Source: DASSBG01 sp965651365 | GTDB taxonomy: Bacteria > Pseudomonadota > Gammaproteobacteria > Xanthomonadales > Rhodanobacteraceae | Length of the DNA stretch: 26,322 nucleotides | Direction of reading: 5' to 3' | Assembly (NCBI GenBank): GCA_965651365.1 | Contig: CBFGSA010000027.1 | Location: 1 to 26,322, forward strand | Shown here: positions 1 to 9,217 of the stretch, in pieces | How positions within the stretch are numbered: the first letter of the stretch is position 1 | Layout: every line of letters begins with the position of its first letter | Program-made: the position numbers and the translations under genes | Notes under the pieces: generated by a model | The model's input: only the letters and a program-made list of their open reading frames with translations | Databases searched by the model: none | Told to the model about the DNA's origin: nothing

Positions 1-853
1 GCTGACCGAAGCGGGCTATGTCGGCGAGGATGTCGAGAACATCATCCAGAAGCTGCTGCAGAAGTGCGACTACGATGTCGACAAGGCGCAGTCGGGCATC
101 GTCTACATCGACGAGATCGACAAGATTTCGCGCAAGAGCGACAACCCCTCGATTACCCGCGACGTGTCAGGCGAAGGTGTGCAGCAGGCGCTGCTGAAAC
201 TGATTGAAGGCACCCAGGCCTCGGTCCCGCCACAGGGTGGCCGCAAGCATCCGCAACAGGAATTTCTGCAGGTCGACACCAAGAACATCCTGTTCATCTG
301 CGGTGGCGCCTTTGCCGGTCTGGAAAAAGTGATCCAGCAGCGCTCTGAAACCACCGGCATCGGCTTTTCCGCCGAAGTGCGCAGCAAGGAATCGAACGAC
401 GACATCGGCAAGCTGCTGGCCGGTGTGGAGCCCGAAGATCTGGTCAAGTTCGGCCTGATCCCCGAGTTTGTCGGTCGCCTGCCGGTGGTCGCGACCCTGG
501 ACGAGCTGGACGAGTCGGCCCTGGTGCAGATTCTGACCGAGCCGAAGAATGCGCTCAGCAAGCAGTTCCACAAACTTTTTGAAATGGAAGATGTGGAGCT
601 TGAGTTGCGGCCCGAGGCACTGAATGCCGTGGCCCGCAAGGCGATCAAGCGCAAGACCGGCGCACGCGGTCTGCGCACGATTCTGGAACATGTGCTGATG
701 GACACCATGTTCGAGCTGCCCTCGCTGGAGCATGTCAGCAAGGTGGTCGTGGACGAGGCCGTCATCGACGGCAAGGCCGAACCCTTCCTGATCTACCGCG
801 GCAACATGCAGCAGCAGCGCGCGGCGGGCGGCGAGACCGGCGACGCGGCCTGA
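1..853 (+). CDS. clpX: ClpX, ATP-dependent unfoldase of ClpXP (5' partial)
   Basis: Hexameric AAA+ unfoldase that feeds substrates to the ClpP protease in the cytoplasm. The first complete codon is at base 2; 283 residues plus the stop are visible. The zinc-binding domain and Walker A lie off the left edge. Visible in order: the pore loop GYVG directly at the edge, Walker B (IVYIDEIDK), the RKH pore loop (GGRKHPQQEF), the IGF tripeptide used to dock on ClpP (TTGIGFSAE), the GLIPEFVGRLP segment, and the sensor-2 box KTGARGLR near the C-terminus. The similarity to E. coli ClpX is continuous with no frame break. Gene order clpX-lon-hup-ppiD is the standard gammaproteobacterial arrangement. The lon promoter begins 18 bp after the stop. 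Confidence 0.97.
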   Translation, partial: LTEAGYVGEDVENIIQKLLQKCDYDVDKAQSGIVYIDEIDKISRKSDNPSITRDVSGEGVQQALLKLIEGTQASVPPQGGRKHPQQEFLQVDTKNILFICGGAFAGLEKVIQQRSETTGIGFSAEVRSKESNDDIGKLLAGVEPEDLVKFGLIPEFVGRLPVVATLDELDESALVQILTEPKNALSKQFHKLFEMEDVELELRPEALNAVARKAIKRKTGARGLRTILEHVLMDTMFELPSLEHVSKVVVDEAVIDGKAEPFLIYRGNMQQQRAAGGETGDAA

Positions 854-871
854 CACGGCACTGGTTGCGCC

Positions 872-900
872 CTTGAAGCGCAGCCCCGGCGGCTCCATAT
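872..900 (+). promoter_or_regulatory. Heat-shock (sigma-32 type) promoter of lon
   Basis: CTTGAAG at 872-878, a 14-nt spacer, then CTCCATAT at 893-900. The sigma-32 consensus is CTTGAAA, 13-15 nt, CCCCATNT, so one base differs in each box and the spacing is right. It sits between clpX and lon and would start a transcript about 150 nt upstream of the lon ATG. Heat-shock control of lon is well established in Gammaproteobacteria. Use of this site is inferred from sequence only. Confidence 0.75.
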
Positions 901-1056
901 TTCCTTGCAAGCCTGTGCCACTCCGTCTGCGGGGCAGGCGTATCTGCCATGGCAGCCTATTTCAGCTGCCCCATACACTTGAAGCCGGCCTGGAGCCGGC
1001 ACGGGCCGAACGTGATGACACGCGCCGGCCCTTGAGCCCAAATCCACGGAGCAAGC

Positions 1057-3540
<2,484 letters not shown>

Positions 3541-3664
3541 GTGGAGCACAAATGCCGCAGAGCCATGGGTTTGCACGTCGTAGTTGCGACGTAACGTGAA
3601 TGTTGGTCCCGGCACCGAATGCGTGTTTCCATGCCTGGCGCCGGTTCTCGATTGACGCGCCGTG

Positions 3665-3694
3665 TTGCCTGAGGTGGCAAGTCACTGGTATAAA
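3665..3694 (+). promoter_or_regulatory. Extended -10 promoter of the HU gene
   Basis: TTGCCT at 3665-3670, an 18-bp spacer, then TATAAA at 3689-3694 preceded by TGG (3686-3688), giving an extended -10 (TGnTATAAA). Transcription would begin near 3701, leaving a 5' untranslated region of about 130 nt before the HU start. The rest of the 290-bp lon-hup gap holds only a 6-bp hairpin at 3575-3592 (ACGTCG/CGACGT) with no T-tract, so no convincing lon terminator is seen. Confidence 0.6.
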
Positions 3695-3829
3695 GACGAC
3701 GCCTTTGATGCTGCCTGTGCCTTCGCTCGCAAGCCTTGCAGGCCAGCCGTCATCCCCGCCCCTGGAGCATGCGCTTCGAGTTCGCAGGCCACATGCAACA
3801 GGTTCAAGTATTTCAACAAGGAGAAGCAA

Positions 3830-4102
3830 ATGAACAAAGCAGACCTGATCGGCGCGATCGCCGATACGGCCGATCTCAGCAAGGCCGAGGCAAGCCGGGC
3901 CGTCGAGGCCTTCACGGAAGTCGTGGAAAAAGCGCTCAAGAGTGGCGACAGCGTGTCGCTGGTGGGCTTCGGTACCTTCACCGTGCGTGACCGTGCAGCT
4001 CGCACCGGTCGCAATCCGCGCACCGGCCAGACCATCCAGATTGCAGCCTCCAAGAGCCCGGCCTTCAAGCCCGGCAAGGCGTTCAAGGACGCGCTGAATT
4101 AA
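3830..4102 (+). CDS. hupB: HU family DNA-binding protein
   Basis: Histone-like nucleoid protein of 90 aa, the normal HU length. It binds and bends DNA non-specifically as a dimer. The sequence starts MNKADLIGAIAD and carries the family signature around residues 46-65 (GFGTFTVRDRAARTGRNPRT). This covers the start of the beta-ribbon arm with the conserved GRNPRTG turn, ending in SPAFKPGKAFKDALN. The start is fixed by AAGGAG, 6-7 nt upstream of the ATG. It lies between lon and ppiD, the position of hupB in E. coli. It has its own extended -10 promoter and a terminator 60 bp after the stop, so it is probably monocistronic. The alpha/beta paralogue cannot be told from one sequence; the symbol follows synteny. 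Confidence 0.96.
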   Translation: MNKADLIGAIADTADLSKAEASRAVEAFTEVVEKALKSGDSVSLVGFGTFTVRDRAARTGRNPRTGQTIQIAASKSPAFKPGKAFKDALN

Positions 4103-4162
4103 GCGCGCATGCCAGGCGTCCGGGCAACGCGTCCGCACTTTTGGCAGAAAGTCAGTTTCAGG

Positions 4163-4190
4163 CCCCGCCGGGCTGCGTTCGGCGGGGTTT
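4163..4190 (+). terminator. Rho-independent terminator after the HU gene
   Basis: Perfect 8-bp stem CCCCGCCG (4163-4170) / CGGCGGGG (4180-4187) with a 9-nt loop, followed by TTT. It lies 60 bp after the HU stop and before tRNA-Val. The T-tract is short, as is common in GC-rich genomes. Confidence 0.75.
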
Positions 4191-4240
4191 GCGCGTCGCA
4201 CGCATGACCTCGATCACAGTCGGGGCATGGCCAGCGCAAT

Positions 4241-4315
4241 GGGTGCTTAGCTCAGCGGTAGAGCGTCGCCTTTACACGGCGAGGGTCGGGGGTTCGAAAC
4301 CCTCAGCACCCACCA
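4241..4315 (+). tRNA. tRNA-Val (anticodon TAC)
   Basis: A full cloverleaf can be drawn. Acceptor stem GGGTGCT (4241-4247) pairs with AGCACCC (4305-4311), followed by discriminator A and an encoded CCA (4313-4315). The anticodon stem TCGCC/GGCGA encloses loop TTTACAC (4271-4277), giving anticodon TAC at 4273-4275, which reads GUA valine codons. The T-arm is GGGGGTTCGAAACCC-like. A tRNA-Val between hup and ppiD is a recurrent arrangement in Xanthomonadales. I see no clear promoter between the HU terminator and the tRNA. Confidence 0.97.
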
Positions 4316-4351
4316 TTTCCTGCACAACTGCGCATGCCTGCACCGGTCGGG

Positions 4352-4482
4352 TAGAATGGGCGGTCGTTGCCGCGGAAAGGGCCGGTTTGCCGGGCTTTCC
4401 GCCTGTGTCCTGAATCGCATTTTCAGGAGCCTGGGCGCCATCGTGGCGCCCTTGGTCTTTGCGGCCCGGCAATCCCGGGCCG
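4352..4482 (+). promoter_or_regulatory. ppiD promoter -10 and four-hairpin leader
   Basis: A -10 like TAGAAT lies at 4352-4357 with no good -35. From about 4364 on, four hairpins follow one another. H1: GCGGAAAG (4372-4379) with CTTTCCGC (4395-4402), with an inner CCGG-TTTG-CCGG. H2: CCTGAA (4409-4414) with TTCAGG (4422-4427). H3: GGGCGCCA (4433-4440), loop TCG, TGGCGCCC (4444-4451), followed by TTGGTCTTT. H4: CGGCCCGG (4462-4469) with CCGGGCCG (4475-4482). The arms are perfect. H3 with its T-rich tail resembles an intrinsic terminator. The ppiD ATG comes 15 nt after H4. Function is unknown: an attenuated leader or a small RNA are both possible. Confidence 0.5.
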
Positions 4483-4497
4483 AGTACGGAAATCATC

Positions 4498-6420
4498 ATG
4501 CTGCAAAAACTTCGTGAACATTCCTCCGGCTGGATTGCCAAGATCATTCTGGCGCTGCTGGTCTTTGTCTTTTCTTTTTTCGGCATCGAGACCTATTTTC
4601 AGTCTCGGACCGATACCAGCCTGGCGCACGTTGGCAGCCTCAAGGTGACGCAGCAGGATTTTCAGGACGAGCTCAACAATCTGCGCCGCCAGGCACAAAA
4701 CCCGCAGAGCGGGCTGAATCCCGATCAGTTCAATACGCCTGAATTCCGGCGCCAGGTGGTGGAGCGTCTGGTCAACCAGAAGCTGTTGCAGCAGGCCAAT
4801 GACGACTTGGGCATCGTGGTCAGCAACGACATGGTGCGTGACGCAATCGCCGATGTCGGCGCCTTCCAGATCAAGGGCAAGTTCGACCCGGCTACCTACA
4901 AGGCCATTCTGGGCCAGCAGGGCATGACGGCCACCGGCTTCGAGCAGAAGGTGCGTGACGATCTGGCTCTGCAGATCATCCCGAATGCCGTCACCAGCTC
5001 GGCGCTGGCCACCAAGTCCGACGTGGACACCTATCTGAGCCTGCGTGACCAGACCCGCGACGTTCGCTATCTGGCACTGCCGGAGCCCAAGGTGGACCCG
5101 GCCAGCGTCAGCGATGCCGACATCCAGGCCTGGTACAAGGCGCATCAGGATGACTACATGACCCCGGAAACGGTGTCAATCCACTATCTGGAAGTCAAGG
5201 CGGCGGACATGCACACCGATGCCGACGTTGACGAGGATGCCCTCAAGGAGCGCTACGAAAAGGAAAAAAACCGGTTTGTCGCGCCCGCCCAACGCGAGGT
5301 CTCGCATATCCTGGTGTCGGTGCCGCCCAATGGCACACCGGCGCAGCAGAAAGAAGCCCTGGCCAAGGCCAATGCGATTGAAAAGAAGCTCAAGGACGGA
5401 GCCGATTTTGCCGAACTGGCCAAAAGGGATTCCGACGATCTGGGCTCCAAGCGTCAGGGCGGCGATCTGGGCTGGATCGAACCGGGCATGACCGACAAGG
5501 CCTTCGACGAAGTGGCCTTCAAGCTGGCCAGGGGCGAGGTGTCCAAGCCGGTGCTGTCGCCCGAGGGCTACCACATCATCAAGGTCAACGACATCAAGCC
5601 GGGCCAAACCAAGTCCTTTGTCGAGGTCAAGGATCAGTTGCGGCACGAGTTGCTGGGTTCGGAGCGTGAGCGCAAGTACAACGAGGTGGCTGGCAAACTG
5701 TATGACCTGGTCTACCAGGATCCCAACTCGCTGCAGCCGGCGGCCAAGGCGCTGGACCTGAAGATCCAGTCGGCCGGGCCATTCAGCCGCAAGGGTGGCA
5801 CGGGCATCGCCGCCAATCCCAAGGTGGTCGAGGCGGCGTTTTCCGATCAGGTACTGACCCGAAACATGACCTCCGATCCGATCAAGCTGGGCAACAACGA
5901 CGTGGTCGTCGTGCGTATCGACAAGCACACCGCCGCCAAGCCCAAGCCGCTGGCGCAGGTCAAGGAACAGGTTCGGACGGCCGTCGTGCAGGACCGGGTG
6001 GATAGCCAGGCACGCAAGCATGCCGAGGCGCTGCTGGCCAGGCTCAAGAAGGGCGCCACGCTGGATGATCTGGCCAAGAGCGAGGATCTGAAGGTCGAGA
6101 CACTGGATGGCGTCAAGCGTTTCGCGCCCGAGCAGTCGCCGCAGATGATCGAAAAACTGTTCAAGATGCCGCATCCAACCAAGGGTCAGCCCAGCGTCGC
6201 GCTGTTCGATGCCGGGCAGGGCAAGTACCGGGTGATGGTGTTGGATGCCGTGCATCCGGGCGACCCATCCAAGACAACCGACACCGAGCGCAAGATGCTG
6301 GTCAGTCAGCTGCAGCAGTTGCACGGCACCACCGACGTGATGGAGCTGCTCAAGGCCTTGCGTGCCAGCACCAAGGTCGAGGTGCGGATGGATCAGCTCT
6401 CGTCACCGCAGGAAGGCTGA
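4498..6420 (+). CDS. ppiD: PpiD, membrane-anchored periplasmic chaperone (parvulin family)
   Basis: Protein of 640 aa that sits in the inner membrane facing the periplasm and helps newly exported proteins leave the Sec translocon. A single N-terminal membrane segment spans about residues 14-36 (IAKIILALLVFVFSFFGIETYF). A SurA_N-like chaperone region follows (about 37-250). A parvulin domain covers about 264-362, with REVSHILVSV at its start, GGDLGWIEPGMTDKAF in the middle and GYHIIKV (357-363) at its end. A long C-terminal chaperone part follows. E. coli PpiD is 623 aa. The ATG at 4498 is chosen because the membrane helix follows at the usual distance; a TTG at 4459 in the same frame would put Pro-rich residues in front. 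The ribosome-binding site is weak (ACGGAA). Confidence 0.95.
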   Translation: MLQKLREHSSGWIAKIILALLVFVFSFFGIETYFQSRTDTSLAHVGSLKVTQQDFQDELNNLRRQAQNPQSGLNPDQFNTPEFRRQVVERLVNQKLLQQANDDLGIVVSNDMVRDAIADVGAFQIKGKFDPATYKAILGQQGMTATGFEQKVRDDLALQIIPNAVTSSALATKSDVDTYLSLRDQTRDVRYLALPEPKVDPASVSDADIQAWYKAHQDDYMTPETVSIHYLEVKAADMHTDADVDEDALKERYEKEKNRFVAPAQREVSHILVSVPPNGTPAQQKEALAKANAIEKKLKDGADFAELAKRDSDDLGSKRQGGDLGWIEPGMTDKAFDEVAFKLARGEVSKPVLSPEGYHIIKVNDIKPGQTKSFVEVKDQLRHELLGSERERKYNEVAGKLYDLVYQDPNSLQPAAKALDLKIQSAGPFSRKGGTGIAANPKVVEAAFSDQVLTRNMTSDPIKLGNNDVVVVRIDKHTAAKPKPLAQVKEQVRTAVVQDRVDSQARKHAEALLARLKKGATLDDLAKSEDLKVETLDGVKRFAPEQSPQMIEKLFKMPHPTKGQPSVALFDAGQGKYRVMVLDAVHPGDPSKTTDTERKMLVSQLQQLHGTTDVMELLKALRASTKVEVRMDQLSSPQEG

Positions 6421-6542
6421 TCATGGAGCGAAAGCCGTGTAGCATGCAGCCCATGCCGAGCTTCAAGCCTCAATCAGCCATTCGCGCGGTGCGCAGCATG
6501 CCTGCTTCGGCAGCCGTGTCCGACGCACGGGCTTGTGTGTCC

Positions 6543-6587
6543 ATGTCCGCCATCCAGATCATTATTATCGGCCGAGGTGCGGGTTGA
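6543..6587 (+). CDS. Isoleucine-rich leader peptide of ilvA
   Basis: Minimal reading MSAIQIIIIGRGAG (14 aa, stop TGA 6585-6587). Five of 14 codons are Ile, four of them in a row (ATC ATT ATT ATC at 6558-6569). It ends 38 nt before an intrinsic terminator and 132 nt before ilvA, which is the layout of an amino-acid attenuator. The start is uncertain. The same frame stays open back to ATG 6498, 6453, 6444 and 6423. The 6423 start has GGAAGG 6 nt upstream and lies 2 nt after the ppiD stop, so the peptide could be up to 54 aa and coupled to ppiD. The Ile run and stop do not depend on that choice. Confidence 0.7.
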   Translation: MSAIQIIIIGRGAG

Positions 6588-6658
6588 GGGCACGCGTTCG
6601 ATAGACAGCAGAGCAAGATGCCACAAACCCCGCACCCGGAAACGGATGCGGGGTTTTT
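6576..6658 (+). terminator. ilvA attenuator: antiterminator segment and intrinsic terminator
   Basis: Terminator: AAACCCCGCA (6625-6634) pairs with TGCGGGGTTT (6647-6656), with an inner CCG-GAAA-CGG tetraloop hairpin and a T-run at 6654-6658. Antiterminator: GGTGCGGGTT (6576-6585), covering the last leader codons and the first base of its stop, pairs with AACCCCGCACC (6626-6636). That is ten pairs with one bulged C, and it uses up the left arm of the terminator. A ribosome stalled at the Ile codons leaves 6576-6585 free, so the antiterminator forms and ilvA is read. A ribosome that reaches the stop covers it and the terminator forms. The region from 6421 to here has only a weak promoter candidate (TAGCAT, 6440-6445). 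Confidence 0.85.
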
Positions 6659-6719
6659 CGCTTCTGGGACCGGTGGTGATTGCGGTCCTGATACCAGACG
6701 ACAAAGCCGGGAGAGCCCC

Positions 6720-8327
6720 ATGCAAGAACCAGTCAGCCAAGTTGCCGCCGCGCCTGACGCGCCGTCCTTTGGTGCAGATGCCAGTAGTGCGGTGCTTGAA
6801 CGTGGCACGGCCGGGGATGTACTGGCCAGGGCTCGGCGGGCGCCGGTCTACGATGTGGCGGCGCGCACGGTGCTGGACAAGGCCTGGAGCCTGTCGGGCC
6901 GACTGGGTCGGCCGGTCTTGCTCAAGCGCGAGGACACCCAGCCGGTGCATTCGTTCAAGTTGCGTGGCGCCTACGCACGCATGGCGGCCATGGGCGCAGC
7001 AGAGCGCGCCCGCGGCGTGCTGGCCGCTTCAGCCGGCAATCACGCCCAGGGCGTGGCACTGGCGGCCGCCAGACTCGGCATCCGCGCGCTGATCGTGATG
7101 CCGGAGACCGCACCATCGACCAAAGTCGAGGCGGTGCGGCGGTTTGGTGGAGATCAGGTCGAGGTGGTGCTGGCGGGTGTGTCCTACAGCGAGTCGCAAG
7201 CGCGCGCAGCCGAGCTGCAGGCGCGGTCTGGCCTGCTGTTCGTGCACCCGTTCGATGATGCCGACGTGATTGCGGGGCAAGCCACGGTGGCGCTGGAGAT
7301 CCTGCAGCAATGTAACGACCTGGACGCGTTGTTCGTGCCGGTTGGCGGTGGCGGGTTGCTGGCCGGTTGTGCCGCCGTGGTCAAGGCGCTGAAACCGGGT
7401 GTGCGGGTCATTGGCGTGCAGGCCGCCGATTCCGATGCCATGGCACGCTCGTGCCAGGCTGGCCGGCGCGTTGATCTGGACGAGGTCGGCCTGTTCAGCG
7501 ACGGCACGGCGGTCAAGCGGGTGGGCGAGCTCAGTTTCGCGCTGTGCCGGCAATACGCCGACGAGCTGCTGCGGGTCGATGCCGATGCAGTGTGTGCTGC
7601 GATGCGCGATGTCTACGCCGAAACCCGCACTGTGCCCGAGCCGGCCGGCGCACTGGCACTGGCCGGACTGAAGCAGTATGCCGCGCGCGGGATGTCCGGC
7701 GCGGGCGCGCTGGCGGCGGTCGTGTCCGGCGCCAACATGGACTTTGACCGTTTGCGTTTTGTCGCCGAACGGGCCGAGGTCGGCGAGCAGCGCGAGGCGC
7801 TGTTCGCGGTGACGATCCCGGAGCGCCGGGGCAGCTTCCGCCGCTTCTGCGCAACCCTGGGCCAGCGCCGCATCACCGAGTTCAACTACCGTATCGGTGA
7901 TCCGTGCCAGGCCCAGATTCTGGTGGGTATGCGCATCAACGCGCGTGCCGAGCGCGAAGCACTGTCGACCGCCTTCCGCGCCGAGGGCTTTGCCGTGCTT
8001 GATCTGACCGAAGACGAGCTGGCACGACTGCATCTGCGACACATGGTGGGCGGTCGTTCAGCGCTGGCCGGCAACGAGCGCCTGTTCCGCTTCGAGTTTG
8101 CCGAGCGGCCGGGGGCCCTGACCGACTTTCTCGATCATCTTGATCCGCAGTGGAATGTCAGCCTGTTTCACTATCGCAACCACGGCGCCGACCTGGGCCG
8201 GATCGTGGTCGGCCTGCAGGTGCCTTGCGGCGAGCGTGCTCGGCTGCATGCCTTTCTCGACGCGCTGGGCTACACCTGGCATGACGAGAGCGATCACGCA
8301 GCCTACCGGCTGTTGTTGCGCTCCTGA
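6720..8327 (+). CDS. ilvA: Biosynthetic threonine deaminase (threonine ammonia-lyase)
   Basis: PLP enzyme of 535 aa converting L-threonine to 2-oxobutanoate and ammonia, the first committed step of isoleucine synthesis. The catalytic fold covers about residues 30-340. The Schiff-base lysine is Lys80 in HSFKLRGAY, and the phosphate-binding glycine loop is VGGGGL (Gly209-212). The C-terminal third has two ACT-like regulatory regions: AVTIPERRGSFRRFCATLG, and later FEFAERPGALTDFLDHL. This marks the long isoleucine-inhibited form rather than short catabolic TdcB. ATG 6720 has GGGAG 6 nt upstream. An in-frame ATG at 6618 is rejected because it lies inside the leader before the terminator. Expression is probably attenuated by charged tRNA-Ile, in addition to allosteric feedback on the enzyme. 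It faces fabI across a 30-bp gap with no clear terminator. Confidence 0.96.
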   Translation: MQEPVSQVAAAPDAPSFGADASSAVLERGTAGDVLARARRAPVYDVAARTVLDKAWSLSGRLGRPVLLKREDTQPVHSFKLRGAYARMAAMGAAERARGVLAASAGNHAQGVALAAARLGIRALIVMPETAPSTKVEAVRRFGGDQVEVVLAGVSYSESQARAAELQARSGLLFVHPFDDADVIAGQATVALEILQQCNDLDALFVPVGGGGLLAGCAAVVKALKPGVRVIGVQAADSDAMARSCQAGRRVDLDEVGLFSDGTAVKRVGELSFALCRQYADELLRVDADAVCAAMRDVYAETRTVPEPAGALALAGLKQYAARGMSGAGALAAVVSGANMDFDRLRFVAERAEVGEQREALFAVTIPERRGSFRRFCATLGQRRITEFNYRIGDPCQAQILVGMRINARAEREALSTAFRAEGFAVLDLTEDELARLHLRHMVGGRSALAGNERLFRFEFAERPGALTDFLDHLDPQWNVSLFHYRNHGADLGRIVVGLQVPCGERARLHAFLDALGYTWHDESDHAAYRLLLRS

Positions 8328-8357
8328 CGATGGTTGTTTCCACGGCTTCGCACGCGC

Positions 8358-9152
8358 TCAATCCGCGGTGTTCAGGCCGGTCATGCCGACGATGCTGTAG
8401 CCGCAGTCGACGTGGATGACTTCGCCGGTGATGCCGGCAGCAAGGTCCGAGCACAGAAACGCGCCGGCATTGCCCACGTCGGTGGTGGTGACGTTGCGCC
8501 GCAGCGGCGCCTGTTCGCCCACATGGTCGAGCATCTTGCGCAGGCTGGCCACGCCGGATGCAGCCAGGGTCTTGATCGGGCCGGCCGAGATCGCATTGAC
8601 GCGGGTGCTCTCCGGGCCGAGGTTGTAGGCCAGGAAGCGCACATTGGCTTCAAGGCTGGCCTTGGCCAGGCCCATCACGTTGTAGCTGGCCAGAGCCCGC
8701 TCGGCGCCCAGGTAGCTCAAGGTCAGGATGGCACCGTTGCGATCCTTCATCATCGGGCGCGCGGCCTTGGCCAGAGCGGCCAGACTGTAGCTGGAGATGT
8801 CGTGCGCGATGGTGAAGTTCTCGCGCGTCAGATTGTCGAGAAACTCGCCCTGCAGGGCCTCGCGCGGCGCAAAACCCACCGAGTGCACCAGGATGTCCAG
8901 TCCATCCCAAGATTGACCGAGCTGCTCGAACAGCCCTTCAATCTGGCGGTCTTCGCCGACATCGCACGGCAGCACGATATTGGAATCGAAGGTTTCGGCG
9001 GCTTCGTCGACGCGCTTTCTCAGCCGGTCGTTCTGGTAGGTGAACGCCAACTCGGCGCCTTCGCGGTGCATGGCCTCGGCCAGGCCCCAGGCGATCGAGC
9101 GCTGGCTTGCAATACCGACAATCAAGGCGCGCTTGCCTTTCAAAAATCCCAT
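8358..9152 (-). CDS. fabI: FabI, NADH-dependent enoyl-ACP reductase
   Basis: Short-chain dehydrogenase-like enzyme of 264 aa that reduces trans-2-enoyl-ACP in the last step of each fatty acid elongation cycle. The cofactor region GIASQRSIAWG (residues 13-23) is the FabI version of the Rossmann glycine motif. The catalytic residues are Tyr157 and Lys164, spaced seven apart in ASYNVMGLAKASLEANVR. Tyr147 (SYLGAERA) matches E. coli Tyr146. This is the classical, triclosan-sensitive type rather than FabV or FabL. The ATG has a strong GGAGG 4-5 nt upstream. It follows mltD on the same strand after 54 nt but has its own likely -10 box. Confidence 0.97.
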   Translation of the reverse strand: MGFLKGKRALIVGIASQRSIAWGLAEAMHREGAELAFTYQNDRLRKRVDEAAETFDSNIVLPCDVGEDRQIEGLFEQLGQSWDGLDILVHSVGFAPREALQGEFLDNLTRENFTIAHDISSYSLAALAKAARPMMKDRNGAILTLSYLGAERALASYNVMGLAKASLEANVRFLAYNLGPESTRVNAISAGPIKTLAASGVASLRKMLDHVGEQAPLRRNVTTTDVGNAGAFLCSDLAAGITGEVIHVDCGYSIVGMTGLNTAD

Positions 9153-9187
9153 GATGCCTCCGGCTCCGTTCTTGTTGATTTGACCAC

Positions 9188-9217
9188 ATTGTAGTGGCCA
9201 GACGGCTCAGGGTTCCA
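9188..9217 (-). promoter_or_regulatory. Candidate fabI promoter
   Basis: On the minus strand a good -10, TACAAT, reads from 9193 to 9188, about 35 nt before the fabI start. The matching -35 position, with an 18-bp spacer, is TGGAAC (9217-9212), a weak fit that overlaps the end of mltD. Confidence 0.4.

Noticed and set aside
3575..3592. ACGTCG/CGACGT hairpin as a lon terminator
   Set aside because: The stem is only 6 bp and no T-tract follows on the plus strand.
6618..6719. Upstream ATG 6618 as the ilvA start
   Set aside because: It lies just 5' of the attenuator terminator stem and would add 34 residues absent from the family; ATG 6720 has a good GGGAG.
8334..9194. Plus-strand open frame of 286 codons over fabI
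   Set aside because: Antisense of a clear FabI with catalytic Tyr and Lys; no homology recognised.
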